Shown: positions 1-9,584 of the stretch, piece after piece | How positions within the stretch are numbered: the stretch's first letter is position 1 | Layout of the letters: each line of letters begins with the position of its first letter | The notes under the pieces: model-generated | Databases searched by the model: none | Seen by the model: the letters and a program-made list of their open reading frames with translations, nothing else | Told to the model about the DNA's origin: nothing | Program-made: the position numbers and the translations under genes | From: Halobaculum halobium | GTDB lineage: Archaea; Halobacteriota; Halobacteria; Halobacteriales; Haloferacaceae | NCBI RefSeq assembly: GCF_030127145.1 | Contig: NZ_CP126158.1 | Coordinates: 2,356,001 to 2,420,000, forward strand | Reading direction: 5' to 3' | DNA length: 64,000 nucleotides

Positions 1-153
1 CTCCTGGTAGTTCGCTCCCCCGAATAAGCCTTCTCCCCCCGGCAGTGTCAGTCCGCTGTCCTGCCGTCGCTCTCACCCCGAAACCCGCGGAGGAATCGTC
101 GCGGTCGGCGACAGCGACGACCGAACTCGGCCGCGGATCCGACGCACCCGCAA

Positions 154-161
154 GCGATAAG
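154..161 (+). promoter_or_regulatory. TATA-like element of the GAPDH gene
   Basis: The string GCGATAAG is centred about 28 nt before the ATG at 186. That is the spacing expected for a leaderless haloarchaeal transcript starting at the ATG, so it supports 186 over any upstream in-frame start. Inferred by eye from spacing and A/T content only. Confidence 0.4.
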
Positions 162-185
162 TCCCCGCAAATCGGTTATTCGTAT

Positions 186-1244
186 ATGAGTAAATCGTAT
201 CTAGCCGCGGGCGACGACGTCGACGAGCCGGTCCGCGTCGGACTGAACGGATTCGGTCGGATCGGCCGCAACGTCTTCCGCGCGGTGCTCGAGGACCCGC
301 GGATCGAACTCGCTGGCATCAACGACGTGATGGACGGCGAGGAGATGCGGTACCTCGCCGCCTACGACACGGTGATGGGCCGCCTCGACGGCGTCAGCTA
401 CGACGCCGACGCGCGCGAGCTGCAAATCGGCGACACCGCGGTGCCGATCCTCGACGAACAGGACCCCGCGGATCTCCCGTGGGACGAGTTCGACGTGGAC
501 GTCGCCCTGGAATGTACCGGCGTGTTCCGCACGAAGAGCGACGCCGAAAAGCACGTCGAGGCGGGCGCAGACGTGGCGGTGATCTCCGCGCCGCCGAAGG
601 GCGAGGAACCGGTTAAGCAGCTCGTGTACGGCGTCAACCACGAGGCAGAGTACGAGGGCGAGGTGGTCGTCTCGAACGCCTCCTGTACGACCAACTCAGT
701 GACGCCGGTCGCGATGGTGCTCGACGAGGAGTTCGGCATCGAGTCGGGAACGCTGACGACCGTCCACGCGTACACCGGGAGCCAGAACCTCGTCGACGGT
801 CCGAAAGCGAAGACTCGTCGCGGCCGTGCGGCCGCCGAGAACATCGTGCCCACGTCCACGGGCGCCGCCCAGGCGGCCACCGACATCCTCCCGCAGCTGA
901 AGGGCAAGCTCGACGGCATGGCGATGCGTGTCCCCGTCCCGAACGGGTCGCTCACGGAGCTCGTGGTCGACCTCGACTCGTCGCCCTCCCCGGAGGAGAT
1001 CAACGAGGCGTTCCGCGACGCCGCCGACTCGGGCCCGCTCGCTGGCGTGCTCGGTTACACCGACGACGAGGTCGTCAGCCGCGACATCCTGGGGCTGCCG
1101 TTCTCCTCGTACGTCGACCTCCGCTCGACGAACGTCGTCGGCGAGCACGACGAGGGGATCGCGAAGATCCTGACGTGGTACGACAACGAGTACGGCTTCT
1201 CGAACCGCATGCTCGACGTGGCAGCCTACGTCGACGCGTACTGA
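186..1244 (+). CDS. gap: Glyceraldehyde-3-phosphate dehydrogenase, type I (352 aa)
   Basis: Cytosolic enzyme converting glyceraldehyde 3-phosphate, NAD(P)+ and phosphate to 1,3-bisphosphoglycerate. The N-terminal Rossmann fold begins VGLNGFGRIGRN. The catalytic motif SNASCTTN places the nucleophile at Cys167, followed by the C-terminal catalytic domain (VHAYTGSQ, STGAAQAA) and the closing signature WYDNEYGFSNRM. This is the bacterial-type class I enzyme, as carried by many haloarchaea, not the archaeal class II type. The ATG at 186 is preferred because the protein starts normally there and a TATA-like element lies 28 nt upstream; the open frame reaches back to 45 but that part looks non-coding. 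It faces the histidine kinase gene tail to tail with one base between stop codons. Confidence 0.93.
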   Translation: MSKSYLAAGDDVDEPVRVGLNGFGRIGRNVFRAVLEDPRIELAGINDVMDGEEMRYLAAYDTVMGRLDGVSYDADARELQIGDTAVPILDEQDPADLPWDEFDVDVALECTGVFRTKSDAEKHVEAGADVAVISAPPKGEEPVKQLVYGVNHEAEYEGEVVVSNASCTTNSVTPVAMVLDEEFGIESGTLTTVHAYTGSQNLVDGPKAKTRRGRAAAENIVPTSTGAAQAATDILPQLKGKLDGMAMRVPVPNGSLTELVVDLDSSPSPEEINEAFRDAADSGPLAGVLGYTDDEVVSRDILGLPFSSYVDLRSTNVVGEHDEGIAKILTWYDNEYGFSNRMLDVAAYVDAY

Positions 1245-1245
1245 G

Positions 1246-2949
1246 TCACCGGGACTGCGAGGCGACCGTCTCGGAATCCGCTCCGGGTCCTGTCGCGCCG
1301 GAGCTCTGATCTGGTTCGGTACACGCCCCCCGGACCCCGATTTTGACGCCGCCGTCGTAGTCGCCATCGACGGCGGCCGTCCACCCGTGAACACGGGCGA
1401 GCGTTCGCACGTTCGGCAGTGCGATCCCCGCCTCCGCGTCGGGGACGGCGCCGCCGTACTCGAAGAACGCCTCCGGGTCCAAGTCGGCGTGCTCGTGTCC
1501 GTCGTCGGCCACCCACAGCCCACCTTCGACGAGTCGCACGTGGACCCGGCTGGCCTCGTTGTGGACGGCGAACCGGAACGCGCTCACGAGCAGCGACCGA
1601 AGCCGGTCGGGGTCGCCACGGATCGAGCCGCCGTTCTCGCGGTTGAACTCGACCCCGTCGGGGTCGAGCGAGCGCCACGCCTCGTCGGCGGCGGCGGCGA
1701 AGTCGATGTCCTCGGTCGCCTCGATCGTCTTGCCCTTGCGCGCGAGATCGGCGAAGTCTTCGACGAGCTGTCGCATCCGCTCGGCCGTTCGTGAGGCGGT
1801 CCTGAGGGAGTCACGGGCGGACTGCACGTCGCCGCGTTCCAGCTCCGAGCCGGCGATGTCGACGCGGCCGGCGACGATCTGGAGCGTGTTGAACAGCTCG
1901 TGGCGCATCGCGGCGGCGATGGACTCGAGCTGTTCGTTCTGTCTGGCCAGCTCCTGTCGCCGTCGCTCTGCCTCGGTCACGTCGCTCAGCATCACCAACC
2001 GACCGATCTTCCCTCGGGCCCGGACGAACTCGGTCGTAGTGACGAGGTAGTAGGTGCCGCCGGAATCGTCGCGCTGCTCGAGCAGTCCCTCGTCGGCGTC
2101 CAACTCGGCGGCGAGGGCCGGAAACACTTGGTCGAGGCGGGCCCCGTCGGCGCCGCGGAGCGTCGGGAACGCCTCGATGGCGTGTTCGTTCACGTCTCGG
2201 ACCCGGTCGTCCCCGTCGAGGTAGACCAGCCCGTCGTCGACCCCGTCGGATAGCTGCACTGAGAGGAATCGGTCCTCGAAGACGTACAGCGTGCCGACCG
2301 CGAACACCGCGACGCCGACCGGCTCGAGGCTGAGATCCAACAGCGATTCGCTCACGATTTCGGCGACGTCGAACGCGACCGGCAGCGCCGTCGCCCCGAC
2401 GAGCGCGGCGAGCGGTCGCGTGTCGAAGTCGGCCTCGAGGAACTGGTCGAACAACATGAAAAACCCGATCGCGACCAGTGAGTACGACAGCCCGGTGACG
2501 ACCCAGTGAACGACGCCCTGCTGGATCGCGAGGTGCGCGAACGGCGTCGAGACCCACTCGGATGTGAAGTAGTAGCCGTGAAGTGGGTTGGTCACCTTGA
2601 CCGCGACGATGGCGACGTAGGTGCCGACCGCCGCGCGTCGATACGTCGTGTTCCGGTGAAACGCCCGTCCGGTGTACGCCGAGGCGAAGTAGAGCCACGC
2701 ACCGACGGTGGTCAGGCCGATGATCAGCCCTGTGAGATACAACGCGTACTGATACGCGGGCGGCGCAAGGAGGTACGCGAGCTGTGCGGCCGCCCACCCG
2801 CCGCTGGAGAACAGCAGCCCGATAAGTCCGCGTCGGGTCTCGTCGTCGTCGATAGCGACCGCCCGCCGGAGCGCGAGCCCACAGCCGACGACCGCGACGA
2901 CGTACGCGAGGACGTAGTAGAACAGTCCAGACGTCGCTGTCCCAAGCAT
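1246..2949 (-). CDS. Membrane histidine kinase with 7TM N-terminus and PAS domain (567 aa)
   Basis: Sensor kinase. Residues 1-225 contain about seven hydrophobic helices, as in the 7TM sensor modules of haloarchaeal kinases. A PAS-like region (about 230-325, with DGLVYLDGDDRV) follows, then a dimerisation helix with the phospho-acceptor in MRHELFN (His350) and an ATPase domain (about 415-540) with VADDG and a GIALPN lid. The N-box is atypical (FAVHNEAS). A GTG three bases upstream (2952) could equally be the start. CTAAATG at 2974-2980 (a TATA-like element on the minus strand) is about 25 nt upstream, which suggests a leaderless message. No response regulator adjoins it, which is usual in haloarchaea, so its partner and ligand are unknown. 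Confidence 0.85.
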   Translation of the reverse strand: MLGTATSGLFYYVLAYVVAVVGCGLALRRAVAIDDDETRRGLIGLLFSSGGWAAAQLAYLLAPPAYQYALYLTGLIIGLTTVGAWLYFASAYTGRAFHRNTTYRRAAVGTYVAIVAVKVTNPLHGYYFTSEWVSTPFAHLAIQQGVVHWVVTGLSYSLVAIGFFMLFDQFLEADFDTRPLAALVGATALPVAFDVAEIVSESLLDLSLEPVGVAVFAVGTLYVFEDRFLSVQLSDGVDDGLVYLDGDDRVRDVNEHAIEAFPTLRGADGARLDQVFPALAAELDADEGLLEQRDDSGGTYYLVTTTEFVRARGKIGRLVMLSDVTEAERRRQELARQNEQLESIAAAMRHELFNTLQIVAGRVDIAGSELERGDVQSARDSLRTASRTAERMRQLVEDFADLARKGKTIEATEDIDFAAAADEAWRSLDPDGVEFNRENGGSIRGDPDRLRSLLVSAFRFAVHNEASRVHVRLVEGGLWVADDGHEHADLDPEAFFEYGGAVPDAEAGIALPNVRTLARVHGWTAAVDGDYDGGVKIGVRGACTEPDQSSGATGPGADSETVASQSR

Positions 2950-3085
2950 CACTCGCTCTACTTACTAGCGGCTCTAAATGTGTCGGTCCTGACTATCTGT
3001 CTTGAAATTCACGCCGGCGATCGCGCCGGCCACCTGTCGGTTCGGAATACCAAAGGATTACTCGGGGGCGACCGACGAGCCAGGT

Positions 3086-4264
3086 ATGACGCTCCGGAAC
3101 CCGCCGTTGCGCGAGGCCCACGCCGAGCGCGACGCGAAGTTCACCGAGTTCGGCGGGTGGGATATGCCCGTGGAGTTCGATTCGATCCGCGCCGAGCACG
3201 CGGCGGTGCGCGAAGCCGCCGGCGTCTTCGACGTCTCGCACATGGGCGAGATCGAGGTCGCCGGCCCCGACGCGACGGCCCTCCTGAACCGGCTCACGAC
3301 CAACGACGTGACCACGCTCGACCCCGGCGACGCTCAGTACGCCGCGATCACCCGGGAGGACGGCGTAATGCTGGATGACACTGTCGTCTATCGGCTTCCC
3401 GACGAGGAGCGACCGAGCGACGGCGCGAACGGCGGCGCCGTCGACGCGGGCGGGGACGACGCCGGCGAGCGCGAGGGCCCCGAGGCGGTCCCCGCGTACC
3501 TGTTCATCCCGAACGCGGGCCACGACGCCGAGATGCACGAGCGGTGGGTCGACCATCGCGACGAGTGGGGCCTCGACTGCGAGGTCCGCAACGTCACGGA
3601 GGACTGGGCGATGTTCGCGGTCCAGGGCCCCGACGCGCCCGACCTCGTCGCGAGCGCGGTCGACGACGGCGGTCCCGACGTGCGCGACCTCTCGCGGTTT
3701 TCGGCGACGTTCGCCCCCTTCGGCGGTGCCGAGTGTTGGGTCGCCCGCACGGGATACACCGGCGAGGACGGGTTCGAGGTGCTGTGCCCGTGGAGCGCCG
3801 CCGAGGCGGTGTGGGCGCTGTTCGCCGACGAGGCGACGCCGTGCGGCCTCGGCGCGCGCGACACGCTCCGGATCGAGCAGGGGTTCCTCCTCTCGGGACA
3901 GGACTTCAACCCCGAGGACGAGCCGCGGACGCCCTACGAGGCCGACATCGGCTTCGCGGTCGATCTGGACACCGAGTTCGTCGGACGCGACGCGCTCGCC
4001 GCGCAGGCGGAGGCGGGCGTCGAGGAGACGTTCGTCGGGATCGAACTGCTCGACCGCGGCGTCCCGCGCCACGGCTACGACGTGACCAACGAGGACGGCC
4101 ACGTCGTCGGGGCGGTCACCTCGGGGACGATGAGCCCGAGCCTCGACAAGCCGATCGCGCTCGGCTACCTCCCGGTCGACCTCACCGACCCCGGAACCGA
4201 GGTCAGCGTGGTCGTCCGCGGGCGCGAGAAGCGCGCGAAGGTCGTCTCGGTCCCGTTCGAGTAG
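3086..4264 (+). CDS. gcvT: Aminomethyltransferase, glycine cleavage T protein (392 aa)
   Basis: T protein of the glycine cleavage system. It releases ammonia from the aminomethyl group on lipoyl-H protein and transfers the one-carbon unit to a tetrahydrofolate/pterin carrier. The start MTLRNPPLREAHAE, the N-terminal EFGGWDMPVEF motif, GVFDVSHMGE, the TGYTGEDGFEV segment and RDTLRIEQGF are all typical. It is longer than the usual roughly 365 residues because of an acidic, Gly/Ala-rich loop at about residues 107-133. The ATG at 3086 is chosen because upstream in-frame sequence is not T-protein-like and an A/T-rich stretch (ACCAAAGGATTAC, about 3047-3059) lies about 30 nt before it. gcvH follows after a 199 bp gap, so it probably has its own promoter. 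Confidence 0.93.
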   Translation: MTLRNPPLREAHAERDAKFTEFGGWDMPVEFDSIRAEHAAVREAAGVFDVSHMGEIEVAGPDATALLNRLTTNDVTTLDPGDAQYAAITREDGVMLDDTVVYRLPDEERPSDGANGGAVDAGGDDAGEREGPEAVPAYLFIPNAGHDAEMHERWVDHRDEWGLDCEVRNVTEDWAMFAVQGPDAPDLVASAVDDGGPDVRDLSRFSATFAPFGGAECWVARTGYTGEDGFEVLCPWSAAEAVWALFADEATPCGLGARDTLRIEQGFLLSGQDFNPEDEPRTPYEADIGFAVDLDTEFVGRDALAAQAEAGVEETFVGIELLDRGVPRHGYDVTNEDGHVVGAVTSGTMSPSLDKPIALGYLPVDLTDPGTEVSVVVRGREKRAKVVSVPFE

Positions 4265-4463
4265 CCCTTCGTTCCGTTCGAGCAGCGCGGCGAGTTGCCG
4301 GCGCTGTCGGTGAGTCGCCGCCGCGATCATCGAGCTGCCATCGCCGTCATCGACCGGCCCGAACGGGCACCGAGCCGCCGGCGCGCTCGCCGGTTCACCC
4401 CCGGCGATCCCGCGCGGGTTCGGATACACCCAAGTACCCCCGCCCCGCCAGTTCCGATAGACG

Positions 4464-4838
4464 ATGAGCTTCGACGTTCCCGACGACCTGCGCTACCGCG
4501 AGTCACACGAGTGGATCGACCCGGAGACCGGCCGCGTCGGCATCTCCGAGTTCGCACAGGACGAACTGGGCGACGTGGTGTTCGTCGAGCTCCCGGGGGA
4601 GGGCGACGCCGTCGACGCCGGCGGCGAGTTCGGCGTCGTCGAGTCGATCAAGGCGGTTTCGGACCTCTACGCGCCCGTCTCGGGCGAGGTCGTCGGCGTC
4701 AACGAGGCGCTGTTCGACGCGCCCGAACTCGTCAACGACGACCCGTTCGGCGACGGCTGGATGCTCGAACTGGAGTTCGACGAGGGCGATCTCGACGACC
4801 TCCTCTCGGCCGACGAGTACGCCGATCAGATCGCGTAG
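4464..4838 (+). CDS. gcvH: Glycine cleavage system H protein (124 aa)
   Basis: Small lipoyl carrier that shuttles the aminomethyl intermediate between the P, T and L proteins. The start [10 protein letters not shown] is diagnostic. The lipoylation motif [19 protein letters not shown] has the modified lysine at Lys63, and the C-terminal [10 protein letters not shown] follows. Length matches the family. The sequence before the ATG (CCAAGTACC, near 4430) could be a promoter element. The next gene on this strand is an unrelated lipoprotein, and the P-protein genes lie 1.5 kb downstream. The L protein (dihydrolipoamide dehydrogenase) is not in the window. Confidence 0.95.
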   Translation: MSFDVPDDLRYRESHEWIDPETGRVGISEFAQDELGDVVFVELPGEGDAVDAGGEFGVVESIKAVSDLYAPVSGEVVGVNEALFDAPELVNDDPFGDGWMLELEFDEGDLDDLLSADEYADQIA

Positions 4839-4914
4839 CGACGCGATACCCGTCCCTGAAACGGTCGTTTTCGCCTCCGGATACTTCTTGCCGGGCTGTC
4901 GTGTACCGGCGCCC

Positions 4915-5943
4915 ATGCCTCTCGACCGCCGATCGTTCCTCGCGACGACGGCGACGCTGGCCGTGACCGCCACCGGCGGCTGTACCGGCTGTGCGCCCTC
5001 CCCAACCGCCTCCCTCCGGATGGCCGCGGCCGACGACGCCGACATCGCCCGCGCGGCCCTCCACGCGTTCGGCGCGGGCGACGGTGCCGACGACGACCCC
5101 GAGAATCCGGACGCACTCGCCCGCGAAGTCGTCGAGACGGGCTCGGCGACCGTCGAGGACACCGACGAACCCCTTCCGACCGACGAGGCGGTCGTCGTCG
5201 ACGACGGCGTGTACCGCTTCGCGGCCGAGACAGTCGACTCCCGCGAGATGCGCTCGTTCGGCGTGACGATCAACCCCATCCGGGTCGACGAGGGCGAGGA
5301 GACGCCCGGCCCGGACGAGCGCATCCGGTACGAGAACCTCCCCGCGGTCGACCGGGGGGTGCTGGCGAGTCGCGGCTACGACGACGGCCGCCCCGTGGGG
5401 ATCGGGACGAGCCTGTCGTACCGTCCCGAGGCCGTTCCCGACTCGGCACTGGTTCCCGAGCCGGAGTATCCCGTGATCGTGTGGCCGGACGGCCCGGCGC
5501 GCTTCGAGGTGGACAGCGACAACACCTACACGGTGTACACGTACGAGCTGACGGCCGAGCGCGTCTCCTCGGCGGCCGCCTTCGGCGCCGACGTGCGCGA
5601 GCGGTTCGGCTTCGCGCTCGACGAGCTCCCCGCCGAGGAACGCGAGATCCTCGACACGGCCATCGACTCCGGGACGGCCGAACCCGACGGCGGGCCGCAT
5701 CCCCGCGCCGGAACCGATTACCACGTCGCCCACGACGAGGAACCGTCACCGGCGTTCCGGTCGCTCGTGGACCGCTTCCGCGCCCGCGACCGGGTCGTCG
5801 TCCACGAGTGGCAAGCGGAGGCGTACGAGGAGTGGGAGGCCAGCGGCGAGTACGTCGTCGCCTACGACGGGACCACCTACTGGACGCGGCTGGTCGTGGA
5901 CGAGTCCGTCTTCACCGAGACCCCGACGGACGGCGACTCCTGA
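4915..5943 (+). CDS. Predicted Tat-exported lipoprotein of unknown function (342 aa)
   Basis: The N-terminus DRRSFLATTATLAVTATGGC has twin arginines, a hydrophobic stretch and a lipobox-like Cys, as in Tat-exported haloarchaeal lipoproteins, so the mature protein is probably anchored outside the membrane. The rest is acidic, about 320 residues, rich in beta-prone segments, without motifs I recognise. The ATG at 4915 is preferred over an in-frame start at 4888 because it puts the RR signal near the N-terminus. It sits between gcvH and gcvP. Whether it has anything to do with glycine metabolism cannot be told from sequence. Confidence 0.75.
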   Translation: MPLDRRSFLATTATLAVTATGGCTGCAPSPTASLRMAAADDADIARAALHAFGAGDGADDDPENPDALAREVVETGSATVEDTDEPLPTDEAVVVDDGVYRFAAETVDSREMRSFGVTINPIRVDEGEETPGPDERIRYENLPAVDRGVLASRGYDDGRPVGIGTSLSYRPEAVPDSALVPEPEYPVIVWPDGPARFEVDSDNTYTVYTYELTAERVSSAAAFGADVRERFGFALDELPAEEREILDTAIDSGTAEPDGGPHPRAGTDYHVAHDEEPSPAFRSLVDRFRARDRVVVHEWQAEAYEEWEASGEYVVAYDGTTYWTRLVVDESVFTETPTDGDS

Positions 5944-5951
5944 CTGCCCGA

Positions 5952-6149
5952 CTACGCCCACCGGGCCAGCAGGAACCGCTCGGCCGCCTCGCGCCCGCGT
6001 TCGTCCACCCAGTTCTCGGCGAGGGGCTTCGAACAGTCGCGCGCCTCCATCACGCCCGTGACGAGGTCCGCGTACGGCCGCGGCGACACGGCGGGATCGT
6101 CGTCGACGTCGAGCGGGTCGGTCTTCGGCGGGTCGACGGGGTCGGCCAT
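5952..6149 (-). CDS. Small conserved-type acidic protein, function unknown (65 aa)
   Basis: An intact short frame with ATG start and TAG stop on the opposite strand from the gcv genes. It starts [12 protein letters not shown] and ends ERFLLARWA. It has a single Cys, no membrane segment and no recognised domain. Acidic composition and codon use match the neighbours, and no better frame covers this interval. It ends 8 bp from the end of the lipoprotein gene (tail to tail) and shares a 199 bp intergenic region with gcvPA. Confidence 0.6.
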   Translation of the reverse strand: MADPVDPPKTDPLDVDDDPAVSPRPYADLVTGVMEARDCSKPLAENWVDERGREAAERFLLARWA

Positions 6150-6348
6150 ACGGGAACTGGGAGCCGCGGCGGCAAACGCTTCACGCCACCCGTACCGACG
6201 ACGCCCTGCTCACGTCGTACGCGACGACAGCCGGCCACGCCGCCCGGGAACGAACGACTCTTGGTGGGCGCGCCGTAGGCACATCTATGGACAGACGTGG
6301 ACACGCGGCGGCGTCGAACCCACACGGACGTGTCGGGGTGGTCCCCCG

Positions 6349-7689
6349 ATGAGCGGACGCAGCGCGGGAACGGGCGGCTCGCCGTTCGCCCCCCACACCG
6401 CCGACGAGACGGCGGCGATGCTCGACGCGCTCGGCGTCGACGACGAGGCCGACCTGTTCGACATCCCCGAGGCGGTCGCCTTCGACGGCGAGTTCGGCAT
6501 CCCACAACGCGGCGAGCGGGCGGTCGTCGGCGACCTCCGGGAGACGTTCGCGCGCAACGACGACCTCACCGAGTTCCTCGGACGGGGGCACTACTCGCAT
6601 TACGTGCCCGCAGTCGTCGACGACCTCTCCTCGCGCTCGGAGTTCCTCACGAGCTACACGCAGTACCAACCGGAGATCACCCAAGGGTTCCTCCAGGCGC
6701 TGTTCGAGTACCAGTCGATCCTCGTCGAGTTGACGGGGCTCCCGATCGCCAACTGCTCGATGTACGACGCGGCGGCGGCGCTCGCGGAGGCGGCGCTGCT
6801 CTCGGACCGCGTCCGCTCGACCACCGGGTCGACCGTGCTCGTCCCCGCGGACCTGCGCGACGGCAAGCGGGGAACGCTCGACAACTACGTCGACGGCTCG
6901 GATCTGACCGTCGAGACGTACCCCTACGCCGACAACACCGCGGACCTCGACGCGCTCGCGGACGCGGTCGACGGGGACACCGCGTTCGTGTACGCGGAGT
7001 CGCCGACCGTGACTGGCGCCATCGAGCCCGAACTGGCGGCGATCGGCGACCTCGCGGACGAGCACGACGCGCTGTTTTGCGTCGGGTCTGACCCGGTCGC
7101 GCTGTCGCTGCTGGAGGAGCCGGCGTCGGTCGGCGCCGACGTGGTCGTCGGCGAGGCCGGGGCGCTCGGCCTGCCCGCGAGCTACGGGATGGGCCTCGGG
7201 CTGTTCGCCTGCAAGGAGGAGTTCCTCCGGCAGGTGCCCGGCCGCCTCGTCGGGAAAAGCGAGGACGCCGAGGACCGGCGGGCGTTCACGCTGACGCTGC
7301 AGACGCGCGAGCAGCACATCCGGAAGGAGCGCGCCACCTCGAACATCTGCACGAATCAGGCGTGGGTGGCGCTGCGGGCGGCGATGCACGCGGCGTACCT
7401 CGGCCCCGAGGGCCTCGTCGGTCTGGCCGAGGACTGTGTCCGCGACGCGGCGTCGGTTGCGGCCTCCCTCGACGCGCTCGACGGCGTGACCGCGCCGCTG
7501 GACGACCGGCACCACTTCCGCGAGTTCTCCGTCGGCGTCGAGGACGCGCCCGGCGTCGCAGCCGGCCTCGAGGACCGCGGGTTCGCCGTCCACGTCCTCG
7601 ACGACGAGACGCTGCAAGTGTGCGTGACCGACCTGAACGTCGACGCGGCCGACGATCTGGTCGCCGCGTTCGCGGAGGTGACAGCATGA
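6349..7689 (+). CDS. gcvPA: Glycine dehydrogenase (decarboxylating) subunit 1 (446 aa)
   Basis: N-terminal half of the P protein, encoded separately as in archaea and many bacteria. Together with subunit 2 it decarboxylates glycine using PLP and loads the aminomethyl group on H protein. Recognisable segments are [78 protein letters not shown]. The ATG at 6349 gives a normal-length protein; an open frame extends upstream to 6058 but is not family-like. Its TGA overlaps the ATG of gcvPB (ATGA), so the two subunits are translationally coupled. I see no clear TATA element at the expected spacing. Confidence 0.93.
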   Translation: MSGRSAGTGGSPFAPHTADETAAMLDALGVDDEADLFDIPEAVAFDGEFGIPQRGERAVVGDLRETFARNDDLTEFLGRGHYSHYVPAVVDDLSSRSEFLTSYTQYQPEITQGFLQALFEYQSILVELTGLPIANCSMYDAAAALAEAALLSDRVRSTTGSTVLVPADLRDGKRGTLDNYVDGSDLTVETYPYADNTADLDALADAVDGDTAFVYAESPTVTGAIEPELAAIGDLADEHDALFCVGSDPVALSLLEEPASVGADVVVGEAGALGLPASYGMGLGLFACKEEFLRQVPGRLVGKSEDAEDRRAFTLTLQTREQHIRKERATSNICTNQAWVALRAAMHAAYLGPEGLVGLAEDCVRDAASVAASLDALDGVTAPLDDRHHFREFSVGVEDAPGVAAGLEDRGFAVHVLDDETLQVCVTDLNVDAADDLVAAFAEVTA

Positions 7690-9218
7690 ATTATGATCAG
7701 GCCCGCTACGGCGACGAGACGCGAAACGAGCCGCTGCTGTCGGAGAAGAACGCCACGGCACTCGACCCCGGCGAGGGCTCCGCGCTCCCGGACGATCTGA
7801 CGCGCGATTCGCTGGAGCTGCCCGGGCTGTCGGAGCCGGAGCTGGCGCGACACTACACCCGGCTGTCGCAGATGAACTGGAGCGTCGAGGCGGGACCGTA
7901 CCCGCTGGGGTCGTGCACGATGAAGTACAACCCCTCGTTCGCGGACGCCGTCGCCGCGGACCCGAACGCGGCTGTCCACCCCGACCGCGACCCCGAGACC
8001 GTGCAGGGGAACCTCGAACTCCTTCACGGGCTCCAGGAGTACCTCGCGACGATCGGTGGGATGGACGCCGTGACGCTCCAGCCGCCCGCGGGCGCCGCCG
8101 GCGAGTTCACCGGTATCGCCGTCGCGAAGGCGTACCACGAGCACCACGGCAACGACCGCAGCGAGGTGATCATCCCCGCGTCCGCGCACGGCACCAACTT
8201 CGCCACCGCGGCGATGGCCGGGTACGACGTGGTGGAGCTACCCTCCGGGGAGGACGGCCGCGTCGACGTGGAGGCGCTGGAGGCCGCCGTATCGGAGGAC
8301 ACCGCCGCGCTGATGCTCACCAACCCCAACACGGTGGGGCTGTTCGAGCGCGACATCGTCGAGATCGCCGACATGGTTCACGACGCCGGCGGCCTGCTGT
8401 ACTACGACGGCGCGAACCTCAACGCCCTGCTGGGTCGGGCCCGCCCCGGCGACATGGGCTTCGACATCATGCACTACAACGTCCACAAGACGTTCGCCAC
8501 GCCACACGGCGGCGGCGGCCCCGGCGCGGGGCCGGTCGGCGTCGTCGAGGAGCTGAGCGAGTTCCTCCCGCGGCCGCGGGTGCGCGAGGTGCCCGGTTCG
8601 GGCGGTGCCACTGACGCGGACACCGCCACCGCCGCGGACGGCGGCGAACTGGCGGATCACAGCCACGACCGCGGGCACGGACACGCGGACGACGCCGACG
8701 GCGACACCGAGTACGAACTGTTCGACCCCGAGCACTCGATCGGCAAGGTCCACGGCTTCTCGGGCAACTGGCTCGTGTTGATACGCGCGTACGCCTACAT
8801 CCGACGCCTCGGCGACGAGGGGCTGCTCGACGCCTCCGCGAAGGCGACGCTGAACGCGAACTACCTCGCGAGCCTGCTCGACATGGACGTCCCGTACGGC
8901 CCGTTCCACCACGAGTTCGCCGCGACCGCGGGCGAGCGCGACGCCGCGGACGTGGCGAAGGGGATGCTCGACTACGGCGTCCACCCGCCGACGACGAAGT
9001 GGCCCGAGATGGTGCCCGAGGCGATGTTGACCGAGCCGACCGAGGTCGAGAACAAGCGCTCGCTGGAGGACCTGGCGCACGCGTTCAACGAGGCGTTCGC
9101 CGACACCGACGAGGAGTTGGACGCGGCGCCGACGAAGACCGCCTCGCGCCGGGTCGACCAGACCTCGGCGGCGCGCAACCCGCGGCTGTCGTGGCACGCG
9201 CTGGAAGGAGACGAGTAG
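7686..9218 (+). CDS. gcvPB: Glycine dehydrogenase (decarboxylating) subunit 2, with His-rich insert (510 aa)
   Basis: PLP-bearing half of the P protein. The PLP lysine is Lys268 in [39 protein letters not shown] and [14 protein letters not shown] are family signatures. An insert at about residues 308-342, between [13 protein letters not shown] and [16 protein letters not shown], is rich in Asp, Ala and His ([12 protein letters not shown]) where most P2 proteins have a short linker. The start is fixed by the ATGA overlap with gcvPA. Together with gcvT and gcvH this supplies every glycine cleavage part except the L protein. Confidence 0.94.
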   Translation: MNYDQARYGDETRNEPLLSEKNATALDPGEGSALPDDLTRDSLELPGLSEPELARHYTRLSQMNWSVEAGPYPLGSCTMKYNPSFADAVAADPNAAVHPDRDPETVQGNLELLHGLQEYLATIGGMDAVTLQPPAGAAGEFTGIAVAKAYHEHHGNDRSEVIIPASAHGTNFATAAMAGYDVVELPSGEDGRVDVEALEAAVSEDTAALMLTNPNTVGLFERDIVEIADMVHDAGGLLYYDGANLNALLGRARPGDMGFDIMHYNVHKTFATPHGGGGPGAGPVGVVEELSEFLPRPRVREVPGSGGATDADTATAADGGELADHSHDRGHGHADDADGDTEYELFDPEHSIGKVHGFSGNWLVLIRAYAYIRRLGDEGLLDASAKATLNANYLASLLDMDVPYGPFHHEFAATAGERDAADVAKGMLDYGVHPPTTKWPEMVPEAMLTEPTEVENKRSLEDLAHAFNEAFADTDEELDAAPTKTASRRVDQTSAARNPRLSWHALEGDE

Positions 9219-9265
9219 GTCGCCGGGGCCGACGCCGCAGCTCCGGGGCGAGTGGGACGCGCTAA

Positions 9266-9302
9266 AATCGAAGTACCCGTCCTCCGTCGCCGTCAGGCGA
9301 CG
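9266..9302 (-). terminator. Hairpin and T-tract after cold-shock gene 1
   Basis: On the minus strand, 12 nt after the cspA stop, a perfect 7-bp stem (CGTCGCC/GGCGACG) with a 4-nt loop lies at 9285-9302. It is followed about 10-15 nt later by GATTTTAG. It resembles an intrinsic terminator and also separates this gene from the convergent gcvPB. Confidence 0.5.
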
Positions 9303-9313
9303 AGCGAACCGGC

Positions 9314-9508
9314 TTAGTTGCGGACGACGTTCGTCGCGCGCGGGCCCTTGGGGGCCTGTTCGATGTCGAATTCAATCTCCTCACCCTCCGTCAGATCCGG
9401 ACCGCCAACGTCCTCCATGTGGAAGAACACGTCGTCGTCCTCGTCCTCAGTCGAAATGAAACCGTAGCCGCCAGTGTCGTTGAAGAAATCAACTTTTCCG
9501 TTTGCCAT
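9314..9508 (-). CDS. cspA: Cold-shock domain protein 1 (64 aa)
   Basis: Single OB-fold nucleic-acid-binding protein. RNP1-like GGYGFIS and RNP2-like DVFFHM are present, with KVDFFNDTGGYGF at the start and GPRATNVV at the end. It probably acts as an RNA chaperone at low temperature or in stationary phase. The ATG at 9508 is preferred over an in-frame start at 9538 because the protein then begins MANGKVDFF, like the second copy at 16747. It shares a 12-base promoter element with that copy (9537-9548). Confidence 0.93.
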   Translation of the reverse strand: MANGKVDFFNDTGGYGFISTEDEDDDVFFHMEDVGGPDLTEGEEIEFDIEQAPKGPRATNVVRN

Positions 9509-9536
9509 TGCAAACAAGTGTACAGGCCTTCGGGTC

Positions 9537-9548
9537 ATAACCCTTCCG
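9537..9548 (-). promoter_or_regulatory. Promoter element shared with second csp gene
   Basis: The minus strand reads CGGAAGGGTTAT, ending 28 nt before the ATG of the cold-shock gene. The identical 12 bases occur before the other csp gene at 16711-16722, ending 24 nt before its ATG. The layout (purine-rich part then TTAT) fits a BRE/TATA pair for a leaderless message. Confidence 0.6.
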
Positions 9549-9584
9549 AGGGTCGTGGTACCACGAGGGTTCGACCCGGTCCGA

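Noticed and set aside
2993-4429. Long open frame antisense to gcvT
   Set aside because: G/C-rich third positions remove stop codons from the opposite strand. The translated sequence is Arg/Ala-rich and low in complexity. gcvT itself is certain.
4265-4463. Glycine riboswitch before gcvH
   Set aside because: No tandem glycine-aptamer signatures seen; such riboswitches are bacterial. The gap looks like ordinary intergenic DNA with a possible promoter near 4430.
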